Shown here piece after piece: positions 52,563 to 62,300 of a stretch of DNA of 64,000 bases. Origin of the DNA: Amblyornis subalaris (Eukaryota > Chordata > Aves > Passeriformes > Ptilonorhynchidae); NCBI GenBank assembly GCA_018881555.1, contig JACAXG010000052.1:5382156-5446155 (forward strand). Direction: 5' to 3'. The notes beneath the pieces are model-generated. The model searched no databases. It saw only the letters and a program-made list of their open reading frames with translations, and was not told the origin of the DNA. Position numbers and translations under genes: made by a program. Each line of letters begins with the position of its first letter. Position 1 is the stretch's first letter.

Positions 52563-53122
52563 TGTACTGGTTTTAGCTGGGACAGAGTTAATTTTCTTCA
52601 TAGTAGCTGTTATGTAGCTTTGTTTTGGATTTGTGCTGGAAACAGTGTTGGTAACAGAGGGATATTTTTTTTGTTACTGCTGAGCAGTTCTTACACAAAG
52701 CCAAGGCCTTTTCTGCCTCTCACCCCACATCACTAGCAAGGAAGCTGGGGGTGCACAAGAACTTGGGAGGGGACGCAGCCAGGACAGACAGACATACCCC
52801 AACTGATCAAAGGGATATTCAAGACCATATGGCATCATATAAAGCTGAGGAGAGAAGAAGGAGGATGTGTGAGGGGAGTGATGGCATTTTTTCTTCCCAA
52901 GTCACCATTCCACATGATGAAACCCTGCTTTTCTGGAGATGGTGAATGAGTTCATTGGTTTGAATTGCTTGCACGTATGTCTTTTGCTTTACCTATTAAA
53001 CTGTCTTTATCTCAACCGACAAGTTTTCTCACTTTTAGTCTTCTGATGCTCTCCCACATGTTGAGAGTGTTGAACAAGTGGTTATGTGGTGCTTAGTTGC
53101 CGGCTGGGATTAAACCACGACA
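52563..53122 (+). mobile_element. Endogenous retrovirus LTR, sense (~560 bp)
   Basis: The element begins 'tgtactggttttagctggga' and ends 'ggattaaaccacgaca', with TG...CA ends. It has a TATA box ('catataaagc', about 52837-52846) and an ATTAAA polyadenylation-type signal (about 52995-53000). I recognise this as a common avian LTR, abundant in songbirds, but do not assign a Repbase name. What follows it is retroviral leader DNA, so this is a 5' LTR rather than a solo one. Confidence 0.85.
52837..52846 (+). promoter_or_regulatory. TATA box of the sense LTR
   Basis: 'catataaagc' is placed about 275 bases into the LTR and some 155 bases before its ATTAAA signal, the normal U3-R arrangement. Confidence 0.6.
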
Positions 53123-53640
53123 GCCCTTTTTGACATCCAGCACAGGGCTTGAAGGGCTCGAGATAACAACAGCTTTTATTGGAATGTGGTCATCTGAATG
53201 TATAGCTGTTCTTGCTGTTTAGCTATTACTTGTCAGGCTCCTATTCTTGCGATAGGACTTGCTTTCCTTACTGTATATTAGAGACTAGTGCTCATCAGCG
53301 GTCGCTTTTGCTTTTGCTGCTCATTGTATTGCTGTGCTGCTGATCACTTTACCCTGCTGTGCCTGGGAACGTCTGGATAACAGCCATGGTGCTGCTCCTG
53401 GACTGGCAGATGTCCAGGGCATTGCTGCTGTTTCTGTGCTTTTCTACCGGACACGCTGGAACTCCAGTGTTAGCCCAAGTCAAAGGAATTGTGACCTGTG
53501 GATAAGTCCACATGAGAGCAAGACACCATGAAAAGTCTGTGGCCAGAGCAGATGTATCTCAAAGTAGCTGTGGCTGTAGTCATATTTGTGCTGCAGCAGG
53601 TGTATTTAAATAGTTTCTGATCATCCTTTCTATCCTATTT
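53123..53640 (+). mobile_element. Decayed retroviral primer-binding site and leader
   Basis: A few bases after the LTR comes 'tgacatccagcacagggct' (about 53131-53149). It resembles lysine-tRNA-type retroviral primer-binding sites with several transitions at CpG or G positions. The next ~490 bases ('gggctcgagataacaacagc' and beyond) read like the untranslated leader of the same avian element. No gag frame is present; the remnant stops where an antisense CR1 begins near 53645. The tRNA assignment is inference. Confidence 0.6.
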
Positions 53641-53643
53641 GAT

Positions 53644-53942
53644 CAGATCATAGAATCATCGAATTTCTGAGTATTTGAGTTGGAAAATACCCTTGAGATT
53701 ATCGAGTCCAAATGTTAACCCAGCACTGTGAAGTCATCTACTAGACCATGTCCATAAATGCCACATCTACACATATTTTAAATACCTCCAGGGTTGGTGA
53801 CAAAACCACCTGCCTGGGCAGCCTATCCCAATGTTTGGCAACCCTTTTGGTGAAGAATTTTTTCTTAATATTCAGTCTAAACTTTCTCTGACACAAATTG
53901 AGGCCATTTCCTCTTGTCCTATAACCAGGTTCATAGATGAGA
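53644..53942 (-). mobile_element. CR1 LINE, antisense 3' portion
   Basis: 'agatcatagaatcatcgaat' begins an antisense CR1 tail. It is followed by 'taccctt..gagattatcgagtcc', 'cacctgcctgggcagcctat', 'aagaattttttcttaatatt' and 'tcctcttgtcctataaccag'. It is truncated near 53942, where a sense CR1 takes over. Confidence 0.93.
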
Positions 53943-55028
53943 GGAGAGTAGGCATTGTATTTTCTTCAGTTTTAGCACGGCTTTAGATATTGTGTTCCAC
54001 AACATCCTGGTTTTAAAGTTAGTACATTATGGACCAGCTGGGTGAACAACCAGATGAACAATAAACTGTTTGGATGATCTGGCTCAGAAGGTTATGGTTA
54101 ATAGATTGTTCTCCATACCAGTCAACCAGAGGAGTAATGGGGCTGCACACTTTTGTCTGTACTGACAGGCTGGAGGAATAAGATGATGTTAAACTAACAA
54201 CATGTTAAAGGACAAATGCTGTGTCTTACCCCAGGAAGGGGATAAGGAAGGTCCTGGCATTGTTACAGGCTGGGGGTCAGAGGAAAACTATTGGGTCCTT
54301 GAGGGCAGAGAGCTGAAAATGAGCAAATAGTGTGTCTTGTCAGCAGAGATGGTCAACAGCATCTGAGGACTATGATAACCAGATAATAGCCAATAAATCA
54401 AGGGAAGTGATGATCATCCTCTACTCAGCAATCATTAGACTACATCTGTAATAAAAGTTCCAATTTTAGGCCCGCTGAGTACAAAAAATGTCATAGATAA
54501 GCTGGAGCAAGTTCAGCAGAGGTCTACCAGTATGGTCAGGCAGAAAAGGCCTTGGCTTTGTGTAAGAACTGCTTAGCAGCAACAAAAAACCCCTTCTTTG
54601 TTACCAACACCGTTTCCAGTGCAGCACTCGACCAGAGGTTGACAAACAGGGACTGATTCAGCCTGGAAAAAAAACAGCTTCAAGGGGACCCAATAGGAGT
54701 TTCTCAGTAACTACAGGGAATAAGTGAGGTGATAGAGGAGATTGGTCAAGGCTCTTTGCAGCCATGCATGGTGGGAGGATTAGAGGCAACAGGCATAAGT
54801 TGAAACAAGAGACAGTTAGACTGGGTATAAGAAGAAACATTTTCCTAAATGGAGAGTCAGACAATGGATCACATAACTCTCAGAGACTGTGCAGTCTCCA
54901 ACTTTGGAGATTTTCTAGACCTGATAAAGCATTGACTAAGTCAGTTGAACCTCAGAAGTGAACCTACTTTGAGCAGAAGGTTGGGCTAGATTTCTCCCAG
55001 CCCTAATTATCTTATTATCCTATGAAAT
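53943..55028 (+). mobile_element. CR1 LINE, reverse transcriptase to 3' end, with deletions
   Basis: Near 53970 the frame reads a decayed 'ALDIVFHNIL' equivalent of the CR1 reverse-transcriptase AFDTV-NIL block. Further on come ORF2 C-terminal landmarks ('gataagctggagcaagttca', 'ctggagcaagttcagcagag') and the 3' end 'ttgggctagatttctcccag' then 'ttatcctatgaaa'. The section expected to carry the catalytic aspartate box cannot be found. An 80-base antisense shard of an LTR interrupts it at about 54539-54618. Confidence 0.8.
54539..54618 (-). mobile_element. 80-bp LTR shard inside a CR1
   Basis: The reverse complement matches the plus-strand LTR at about 52637-52717 closely, including an exact shared block equivalent to 'cttacacaaagccaaggcct'. 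The match begins and ends abruptly, with no LTR ends, TG/CA or duplication. It is a fragment, not a normal insertion. Confidence 0.82.
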
Positions 55029-55975
55029 ACTTCTATTTGCTCCTTTAGGCACAGCTCTTAATAGCTCTTCTCTGGAGACTTTTAATAGCATCCAGAGGAA
55101 ATGTTTATATGTACATAATTACTAGTAATTTTCTACCTCTCCTTAGAGAGAAAGACTGTAAAAATATTATTGAGAGACAGAAGCTGTTACATCTTTTTAT
55201 TGAGTAGACATTATTACAATGAATATCATTATTCCTCTTCAAGTGAATTACTTTCTAAATAGGTGACCTTTGGGAATGTCTGAGGGGTTTTTTAACAATA
55301 TTTGATGAAATGTTTGTATATTTTTACTTGTAGTAGTCCAAAACCATGCCAAACTAACATTGAAGTCATAAGATTTCCAAAGTATGATTTTACACCATTA
55401 GTTTTTTGTAAATTTCAGTGCTGTGTTCTAAGTCATTGTATTTGGGGGATAGTGAAGTGAACTTGAGGATTCAACTTTTTTCAGTATAAAGTAGATAACT
55501 ACTTAGTACCTGTGTTTCAGGTAACTCACCTTAAATGTTACCAGCCTAGTATGTGTAGTTGTAATCTTCCTACAAAGATATATATTGGAAGTGTCTAAAA
55601 TTAGCCAAGATGAGTGAAATATGAATGTTGTCTGGTTTTGAAATTTTAGTAGCAATGGAAAGCACACAACTCCGTGTCAAAATGAAGAAAGACTTTAGAT
55701 AAATTTCAGAGTTCCTATTTTCATTAAAAGGTAGTATATCGTTTGTTGTGGTCTGATCTTCAGAAAGAAAGGAATTGAGTGGTTTGAGTAAATTTAAAAA
55801 GCACTGTAGGCAGACACATCTGAAAAGATAACTTACTCAGGAATCCCCTCTGACAGAAATCATCTTCTAATTTTCCTCATGAGGATTTATTTTTTGTGCC
55901 ATTTGCAGCAATCCTGAAGTTAGAACTAAACAAGGAGAATCGTTTCTCATAATATGCAGTATCCAATACAATGCT
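55029..55975. other. Unique non-coding DNA
   Basis: No recognised gene or repeat between two CR1 copies. Confidence 0.5.
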
Positions 55976-56668
55976 TTCACAGAATCCCAGAATCGACTAG
56001 GTTGAAAGAGACCTTTGAGATCATCATATCCAACCTATGACCTAACACCACCTTGTCAACTAAACCATGGCACTAAGTGCCACACCCAGTCTTTTCTTAA
56101 ACAAAAAAAGTGACTCCACCACCTCCCTGGGCAGCCCATTCCAATGCTCAATCACCTTTTCTGTGAAGAAATTCTTCCTAATGTCCACCCTAAACCTCCT
56201 CTAACACAATTTAAGATTATGTCCTCTTGTCCTGTCGCTGGTTGCCTGGGAGAACAGCGACCCCCATCTGGCTACAACCTCCTTTCAGGCAGTTGTAGAG
56301 AGTGATAAGGTCCTGCCTGAGCCTCCTTCTCTCCAGGCTAAACACTCCCAGCTTCCTCAGCTGCTCCTCACAGGACTTGTGTTCCAGACTCTTCATCAGT
56401 CTTGTTGCCCTTCTCTGGACACGCTCCAGCATCTCAACGTCCTTCCTAAACTGAGGGGCCTAGGACTGGGCACAGCACTCAGAGTGCAGTCTAATCAGTG
56501 CCAAGTACAGTGGAAGAATCNCTGCCCTGGTCCTGCTGGCCACACTATTTCTGATACAGGCCAGGATGCCAGTGGCCTTCTTGGCCATGTGGGCACACCG
56601 ATGGCTCATGTTCAGCTGCTGTCAGTCAATACCCCCAGGTCCCTTTCTGCCTGACACTGAATCAATTT
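55976..56668 (-). mobile_element. CR1 LINE, antisense, ~690 bp
   Basis: One of the cleaner copies. It opens with the antisense tail 'cacagaatcccagaatcgac' and continues through 'cacctccctgggcagcccat', 'tcctcttgtcctgtcgctgg', 'gagcctccttctctccaggc', 'tggacacgctccagcatctc' and 'actgggcacagcactcagag'. A minus-strand open frame of 71 codons (56217-56432) is the ORF2 C-terminus, including '[20 protein letters not shown]'. One N lies at 56521. Confidence 0.95.
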
Positions 56669-59459
56669 GTCCTGTTTGTGGCATGTAACAATTAATAGCA
56701 TATGCAGCTACTAATACTACTTAGAATAATCATTTATTGTCACTTAATCATAGATATTCTGCCATTTCAGTAAAATACACAAATAGAAACAACTTTCTGA
56801 AGACTGGAAGCTCACAAAGTTAGAATGTTTGAAAAAATTTTAACATCTTTCACTAACGTTGAACTGGTATCTCAGGAAGATTAAGGAACAAGAAGTCTAT
56901 AACAGCACAAATTTACAAAGCCTGTCCGCTTTGTAAACATGAGTACATGAGTGTGTCCTGAAGTTTTCCACCCTCTAAATTTTTTTCAAAATGAAAGTCT
57001 TGAAGACTATTAATCTGTTTAGTACATTAATTGTCCCATATATACGTAAAATGAAAATTAAAGAGATGAAAATACATTTTGTCTCCAATTTCATTATTTA
57101 TATCCACATTATAATATCTAGGGCATGAAGACCCAGACATAGGTTTTATTGCTTTTGCTAGTATGCACTACAATGTGAAAGCGTTAGCATACAGAAATGT
57201 GATTTTGCCAGTCCTAATATGCAACCCACGATAGCAATGTAATACCCGTACTTCTTGAGCTTAACACCATTAATGAAGGTAATAAAAACATTTCATGCAT
57301 GTCTCTTGATTCTAATGACACAAACCTAACCAATCAGCGTTGTGAAAACATCTGCATTAATTATCATGTGATTAGATACACTATTTATCTTTCCTTACAT
57401 CTGTGAACTGCTGGCAGATGGTTAAAGTAGATTTGCATGTAAATTTATATAACTTCAATAATTTCAGTAAGTTAACTTGTTTAAAGCTTGTGAAAGGAAA
57501 TAATGATAACTGGGAAATTGGATATTGTGAAACCTGGTTGATTTGTTTGTTCAAATAATATCAGTGATTAAAAATAACTTCGTGGTGTGCTGAGGTATGG
57601 CAACTTCCTGTTTATATCAGCTCTATACTACATACCAACTTTAAGAAAAACTGTGAGTTAATTTCTGAGGTATCTTAAAAAAATTATTTATTACATTTTC
57701 ACTCAAAAGGTATCACTGAAGGATATTCCACCTGACATTACTTTTACAGAAAACATTTTTAAAATAAGAATAGTGCACAGTTTGGATTAGCTATAGCTAA
57801 AAGATTGTTCAACATTCCTGCATGAATACTATAGATTATCATTAGGTTTATCCTAATTCTGAGACTAATTTCCTTAAAACATATACAAATAATGAAAAAA
57901 GGTTTCTCATTTATGCAGCTGTCCAATATATTATACTGCTATTTAAAAGATAATTAATTTTTAGAATAAATCCATCATTGTACAAAAAAAAACAGCTTTG
58001 AGGAGGAAATATTTGTCAAATGCATCCCACTTAAAATGTGTAAGAAAGATATTATGAAATCCCTTGAAATCACAGTTGACAGAATTGCCAACTATGGAAA
58101 GCTTGAATGAGTTTCAAACCTCATAAATCTGAGTAAAGAATAATGAGAAGTGGTTGGTAAAAAATGAAATAAAAATAATTTAATTGAAAATCTATTTAAA
58201 TCTCATTTTGATTTCCTGATTCGCTTGGATTTGGCCCTTAAATACTGTGTCAATTTGATTGTTCATTATTCCACCATATAGGAGGAATTTTCAATATATT
58301 CAGTCCTTCTCTGTGTCTAAAATCCTTGTTCTTTGAAGATTTTTTATTACTCAGCTGAAGTCATCATTACGTGCATATAGTCACAACTGCGTATTACCAT
58401 TATTGCTTCTAGTATAAATATCAGATTTTTCATCCCCATCTACATACTGAAAATTTGAATGCAAGGTTAGTGTATGTTGTAAAGGTAAAACAAGACAGAT
58501 TTTCAATTGAGGACTGTCCTCTTATCATTTTAGCTTTTTCTTTTTGTGGTGGTGGAGTTATTTGTTTTTGCTTAGCCTTTTCTTTTGTTGTTTAGCTTGA
58601 TCATACTCCCTTTCTTTATACTGCTTCTGTTAGAGCAGTTAGTATCTGTTAGGCCAGCTAACAGAAGTGAAGCTAGTGTTTAAAAGAAATTATTAGAGGA
58701 ACAAGGTTTTGTACTTGTTTGTTTGTCTGGTTTTTGTCTTTTTTTTTAAAATTTTTTGGTAGTTTTCTGAAAAATTATCAGAGCAGGCTCTTTAGACCTT
58801 CTTGCAACCAGTACTGTACCCTCCTATTAACGAATTGACCTGATGCTTGTAACCATTTATGCTACACAGTGCTCCTTTGTTTGAGATGGTGGCTGCAGTG
58901 AATGTTGGTTATTAACTAAACAAGAGATTCTTTTGCCAAGATGGTTTTTTTTATGCGCAGTGTCCTCGTCGAATAAATAATTGTAGCTCATTTCGTTAAT
59001 ACAAAAATATTAATGGTGCTTTCATGCACTGAAAAGGACAAAACTATTTAATAAATGACGGACTGTCAAATCATTTTCTCAGTCCTAATTACAGATCTAA
59101 GGCTACATCTAATGTAATGAAAAGGCCCCAAGAGAAAGACTTAAGTGAAGCTGAGGTGTCCAAAATTGTAATTCAAAAATTTTGTTTGAAAACCTGAAAA
59201 GTTTTAGAAGGTGTCTGAATCTGTTGAGGCATAATTCACAAAATATTCTTTAGTGTCAGAACTGGACAGATATAAAGAGTTGTAGCTGTGCTTTGATCTT
59301 CAAGGAGTCTTTGTAAATCGTTGCTCACTTTCTTCCAGAGTACAGTAGGGATGCAGGAACTAAGCAACCCTCTTACAAATACCCTTAGTTGGACTTAGCT
59401 ATCACTGAACTAAACAGAGTCTTATGGGTTAGAAAAAATGAAACTTGTTTCCTTTCCCT
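56669..59459. other. Unique AT-rich non-coding DNA
   Basis: No recognised gene or mobile element. At 57280-57440 there is a run of developmental-factor-like words: 'taaccaatcag', 'taattatcatgtgattag', 'ggcagatgg' and 'atttgcat'. A perfect 10-bp inverted repeat ('cttctgttag'/'ctaacagaag') occurs at 58624-58633 and 58658-58667. Confidence 0.45.
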
Positions 59460-60250
59460 CAGGTACTAGGCAGGCTGTGTAGGTGGGGAGGGGCTGGCCG
59501 GGAATTGATGAGCGATACTTAAGAACAAAAGGGAGTTATCTGTTCAGCCGCATTCCACGCTAACGACACAGAATGGACGATACTTAAGGACAAAAGGGAT
59601 CACTTGCCCAGCCCAGAAGCCAGGACAATTCCCCCAGTTAAATAAAAACAAAGAGCTGGAACTATTAGCAAGTAAGGTGTTTTCCCCAGAGGCTGGAGCA
59701 TCGCAAGAAAACTCCCCGAGACTTGGGCAAGAGGTGGGTGGAGACCGGACTTGCTCGGCTCTCGCTGGGCTCGGCGTTCGGTGAGAGCGGTCGTGTCTGC
59801 AGCGAGTGCCGGTTTCACTCCGGGAACACTGCTACACTGCGACGTCTCCGCCGGCTGGCTCCAGAGCACGGATACACTGTGACATCCCCGAGGGTCCCGC
59901 TGCGGGACAGGGTACAGAGCTATGCTGTAACCAAATCGCCGCCCGGAGCTACTCGTCTCTGCTGTTCCTGCCTTCTGCTGGTCTGCCGGAGGGTGATACC
60001 CAGGTCCATCGCTCCCCAGTTAACCCTGCCTGCCTGCGCTGCTCGCTGCCCGCTGCCGAGGTTGGTGGAGCCGGGCTGCTGCCCCGTGGGTTCGCACCAG
60101 GGGCGACCCCCCCTCCTTTCCCCTTCACCGGAGCTGCCATTTGCCGCGTGAGGGTCGTCACGCTCGCGCCACAGCGCCCCCTGCAGCCGCGGGGGAGTCA
60201 CTGTAGCCTCTCTGCTCCAACGGAGAATCTCTCAACATCAGACAAGGAAC
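59460..60250 (+). other. CpG-rich block with internal repeats, possible retroviral LTR/leader
   Basis: In an AT-rich setting this block is GC-rich with a high CpG density, strongest at 59700-60200. A 21-base word ('gatacttaagaacaaaaggg' plus one base) is repeated with one mismatch 65 bases downstream (59514 and 59579), like an LTR enhancer duplication. Degenerate repeats of 'tacactgcgacgtctccg' follow at 59833, 59873 and about 59921. It lies upstream of, and in line with, the pol/env remnant. It may be that provirus's 5' LTR or leader, but it does not match the 3' LTR at 62.9-63.4 kb. Alternatives are a host CpG-island promoter or another element. Open frames crossing it (up to 180 codons) have no known domain. 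Confidence 0.45.
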
Positions 60251-60305
60251 TGATAAGGGGTTTGTCTGTTCTCTTATGGTTGCCGTTTAACTGTCTTGTT
60301 TTATG

Positions 60306-60307
60306 TA

Positions 60308-60339
<32 letters not shown>

Positions 60340-60340
60340 G
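60306..60340. repeat. (TG)n(TA)n microsatellite
   Basis: About six tg units run into about ten ta units. It lies between the CpG-rich block and the integrase remnant. Confidence 0.95.
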
Positions 60341-60365
60341 TTATATAACCCTAGTAAAGAACTTT

Positions 60366-60440
60366 TGTTCTTACTGTTTTCAGTAAGTTCTGAAATTTTC
60401 AGTAAGTAAGTTTTCAGTAAGTAAGTTCTTACTGTTTTCA
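60366..60440. repeat. Short direct-repeat cluster at the pol breakpoint
   Basis: The 16-base word 'gttcttactgttttca' occurs at 60367-60382 and 60425-60440. Between them 'ttttcagtaagt' is repeated. The second 16-mer runs directly into recognisable integrase sequence, so the cluster marks the point where the retroviral pol has been cut off. Confidence 0.85.
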
Positions 60441-61476
60441 ACAGGCAAAGTTGAGCCATGCAGTTTTCCATCAAAACGTTCCTGCCCTGGTCCACATGTT
60501 TGGGCTTAAGAGGGACCAAGCCAGGGCAATAGTTGTGGCCTGTCCCAGCTGTCAACCCCTCCAGCTCCCCTCCTTAGGGTTGGGAGTCAACCCCCGAGGG
60601 CTTGGCAGTGAGGAACTTTGACAGATGGATGTAACCCATGTCCCTGAATTTGGCTGCCAAAAGTATGTCCACGTGAGTGTTGACTCGTTCTTGGGTGCTA
60701 TCTTTGCTTCTGCTCACTCAGGGGAGAAGACAAAGGATGTTATTTCCCACCTAATTCAAGCCTTTGCCGTCCTGGGTATCCCCAAGGAGATTAAGATGGA
60801 CAATGCTCCGGCCTACATCTCGGAGCAGTTGAGGAAATTCTTCCAGGAATAGGGTGTTTCCCATGTCACCGGGATACCTCATTCCGCAACGGGTCAAGCC
60901 CTGGTGGAGAGGACCGATCAAACACTTAAGCGTATGCTCCTTCAACAAAAAGGGGGAGTTGAGGTGGAGACGCCTGTTGTCCGCTTGGCAAGGGCACTCT
61001 TCACTCTCAACTTCCTTAACTGCTCTGGCCGGGAGCTGGACCCTCTGGTTCTCTGGCATTTTCATAACAGCACCAGAGCACAGCTGAAGGAGCATCCACT
61101 GGTTTTGATAAAGGAGCCAGATACCCTAAAGATCGTGGATCCCTTTCCCCTTGTCACCTGGGGGAGAGGATATGGCTGTGTGTCCACTCCTGGGGGACCT
61201 AAATGGGTGCCTGGGAAGTTTATAAAACCATTTATTAAAGATTCTAACCGAGCACAGAAGAAACCCAACAGCAATGTCCGCGATGCTGCCCTGTGGCAGA
61301 AGAAGAAGACTGAAGATGACAGCAGCGGCCCAAAAGACGGCCCAGAGGATAATCCTGCAGAAAGTCAGCCCATCCCTGTTCAGCCGGAGACCAGTTCACC
61401 CACTCCTAGCCCCCCGTATTCTCCTCCCTCAAGTCCCTCCCTTTCCCAATCTTTTATCGCGGCCCTTACCTAACCC
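60436..61476 (+). pseudogene. pol: Retroviral integrase (3' end of pol), broken
   Basis: Retroviral integrase joins viral DNA to host DNA. One frame carries the zinc-binding HHCC set (His codons at 60457 and 60469, Cys codons at 60541 and 60550). It also carries the three catalytic acidic residues (Asp 60628, Asp 60799, Glu 60907) with exact DD35E spacing. A C-terminal DNA-binding-like domain and a Pro/Ser-rich tail run to the stop near 61474. The frame is broken by TGA at 60619 and TAG at 60850. Everything upstream (protease, reverse transcriptase, RNase H) is absent, as the similarity starts at 60436. The catalytic residues are present but split by stops, so no working enzyme is expected. 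The family is orthoretroviral, probably alpha- or beta-like. Confidence 0.93.
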
Positions 61477-61520
61477 CTTGTCCCTAAGGATCTTCCCTTA
61501 TATAAGTTACTTATATATGT

Positions 61521-61533
61521 TTGTATTTTTCAG
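61521..61533 (+). promoter_or_regulatory. Likely env splice acceptor
   Basis: A T-rich stretch ends in 'tgtatttttcag' with AG at 61532-61533, ten bases before the env ATG. Retroviral env is normally made from a spliced message, and this is where the acceptor would lie. No donor can be assigned because the 5' part of the provirus is missing. Confidence 0.55.
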
Positions 61534-61542
61534 TTGAGCAAG

Positions 61543-61929
61543 ATGGCCTATTCCCACGCATACACCACACTGATGATGCTCCTGCTTGCTGCTGCCATTC
61601 GACCCGCCGACTTGTGGATTGTGTCCCAGCCTAAAAAGAACGCCTGGGTCACCGTTGCCCAGGCGATGAAGCAGAGGCAGATGTGTCTATCGACAGACGC
61701 CATCACCAACCCGCTGTCGACCGCTCTGGTGGGGGTTCCGCTGGAGGTGCCAGATTTTCCTCAAATCCTGCGCGACCTCTATAGGGAAGTTAACATCAAG
61801 GTCACTTCATTCCATGAGTACACCCGCAATCACGTGACCTATAAGGTGAAGCTCCCTGTCATTAACCCGCTCATCTTGTGGAGGGAGTGGACAGAAAAAT
61901 TAGAACGATTGGCTGAGGAACCAGAGTAA
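61543..61929 (+). pseudogene. env: Retroviral env, N-terminal surface portion
   Basis: The ATG at 61543 sits in a strong context (A at -3, G at +4), about 65 bases after the pol stop. Translation begins with a hydrophobic signal-peptide-like segment of Leu/Met/Ala over residues 10-20. It then continues as the N-terminal part of an envelope surface subunit, with sparse cysteines. A TAA at 61927-61929 ends it after about 128 codons. Beyond it the same frame stays surface-like for roughly 50 codons before further stops, so this is a premature break rather than a natural end. It is annotated as a fragment only. Confidence 0.8.
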
Positions 61930-62300
61930 TTGGAATTAATTGGCTCTTTAAAGGCACCGCGCTGTGTGCACTTTGAATTTACGCCCAGCACCCGTTACCA
62001 CAACCCAAAAATTTATCAACCAGTGAAACAGACAAAATTTGAATTGACAGCCAACCAGTGGTGCCGGGACTTAGCATGTGAGCTCTCCCTCCTCAATAAA
62101 TGAGCACAACCTCAACCCTCTTAAGTTGCCCCGTGGCATATTTTTAGTTTGTGGAGATCGCGCATGGTCCGGAATCCCATCCCACCTGATAGGAGGCCCG
62201 TGCACCCTAGGGCATCTCCCGCTTATTACTCCAAATATGACTCAAATACCAATCTGGCACACCAAAAAGATCTCGAAAAAGGTGCACAAAAAATTGGCCC
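61930..62300 (+). pseudogene. env: Retroviral env, surface portion with frameshift
   Basis: From about 62085 to 62290 the envelope-like sequence is carried in a different frame (open 62078-62350) from the portions before and after. It includes '[18 protein letters not shown]', typical of the C-terminal surface subunit of avian endogenous envs. At least two frameshifts and several stops lie in this stretch. The surface region is also shorter than I would expect for the family, so a deletion is possible. Confidence 0.78.

Noticed and set aside
59689..60250. Host gene first exon with CpG island
   Set aside because: A donor-like 'caagtaagg' near 59668 was noted, but no coding exon follows and the retroviral context is an equally good explanation; kept only as an alternative.
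59723..60348. Overlapping open frames of 142 and 180 codons in the CpG-rich block
   Set aside because: Long frames are expected in GC-rich DNA. Several overlap on both strands, internal repeats show in the translation, and no domain is recognised.
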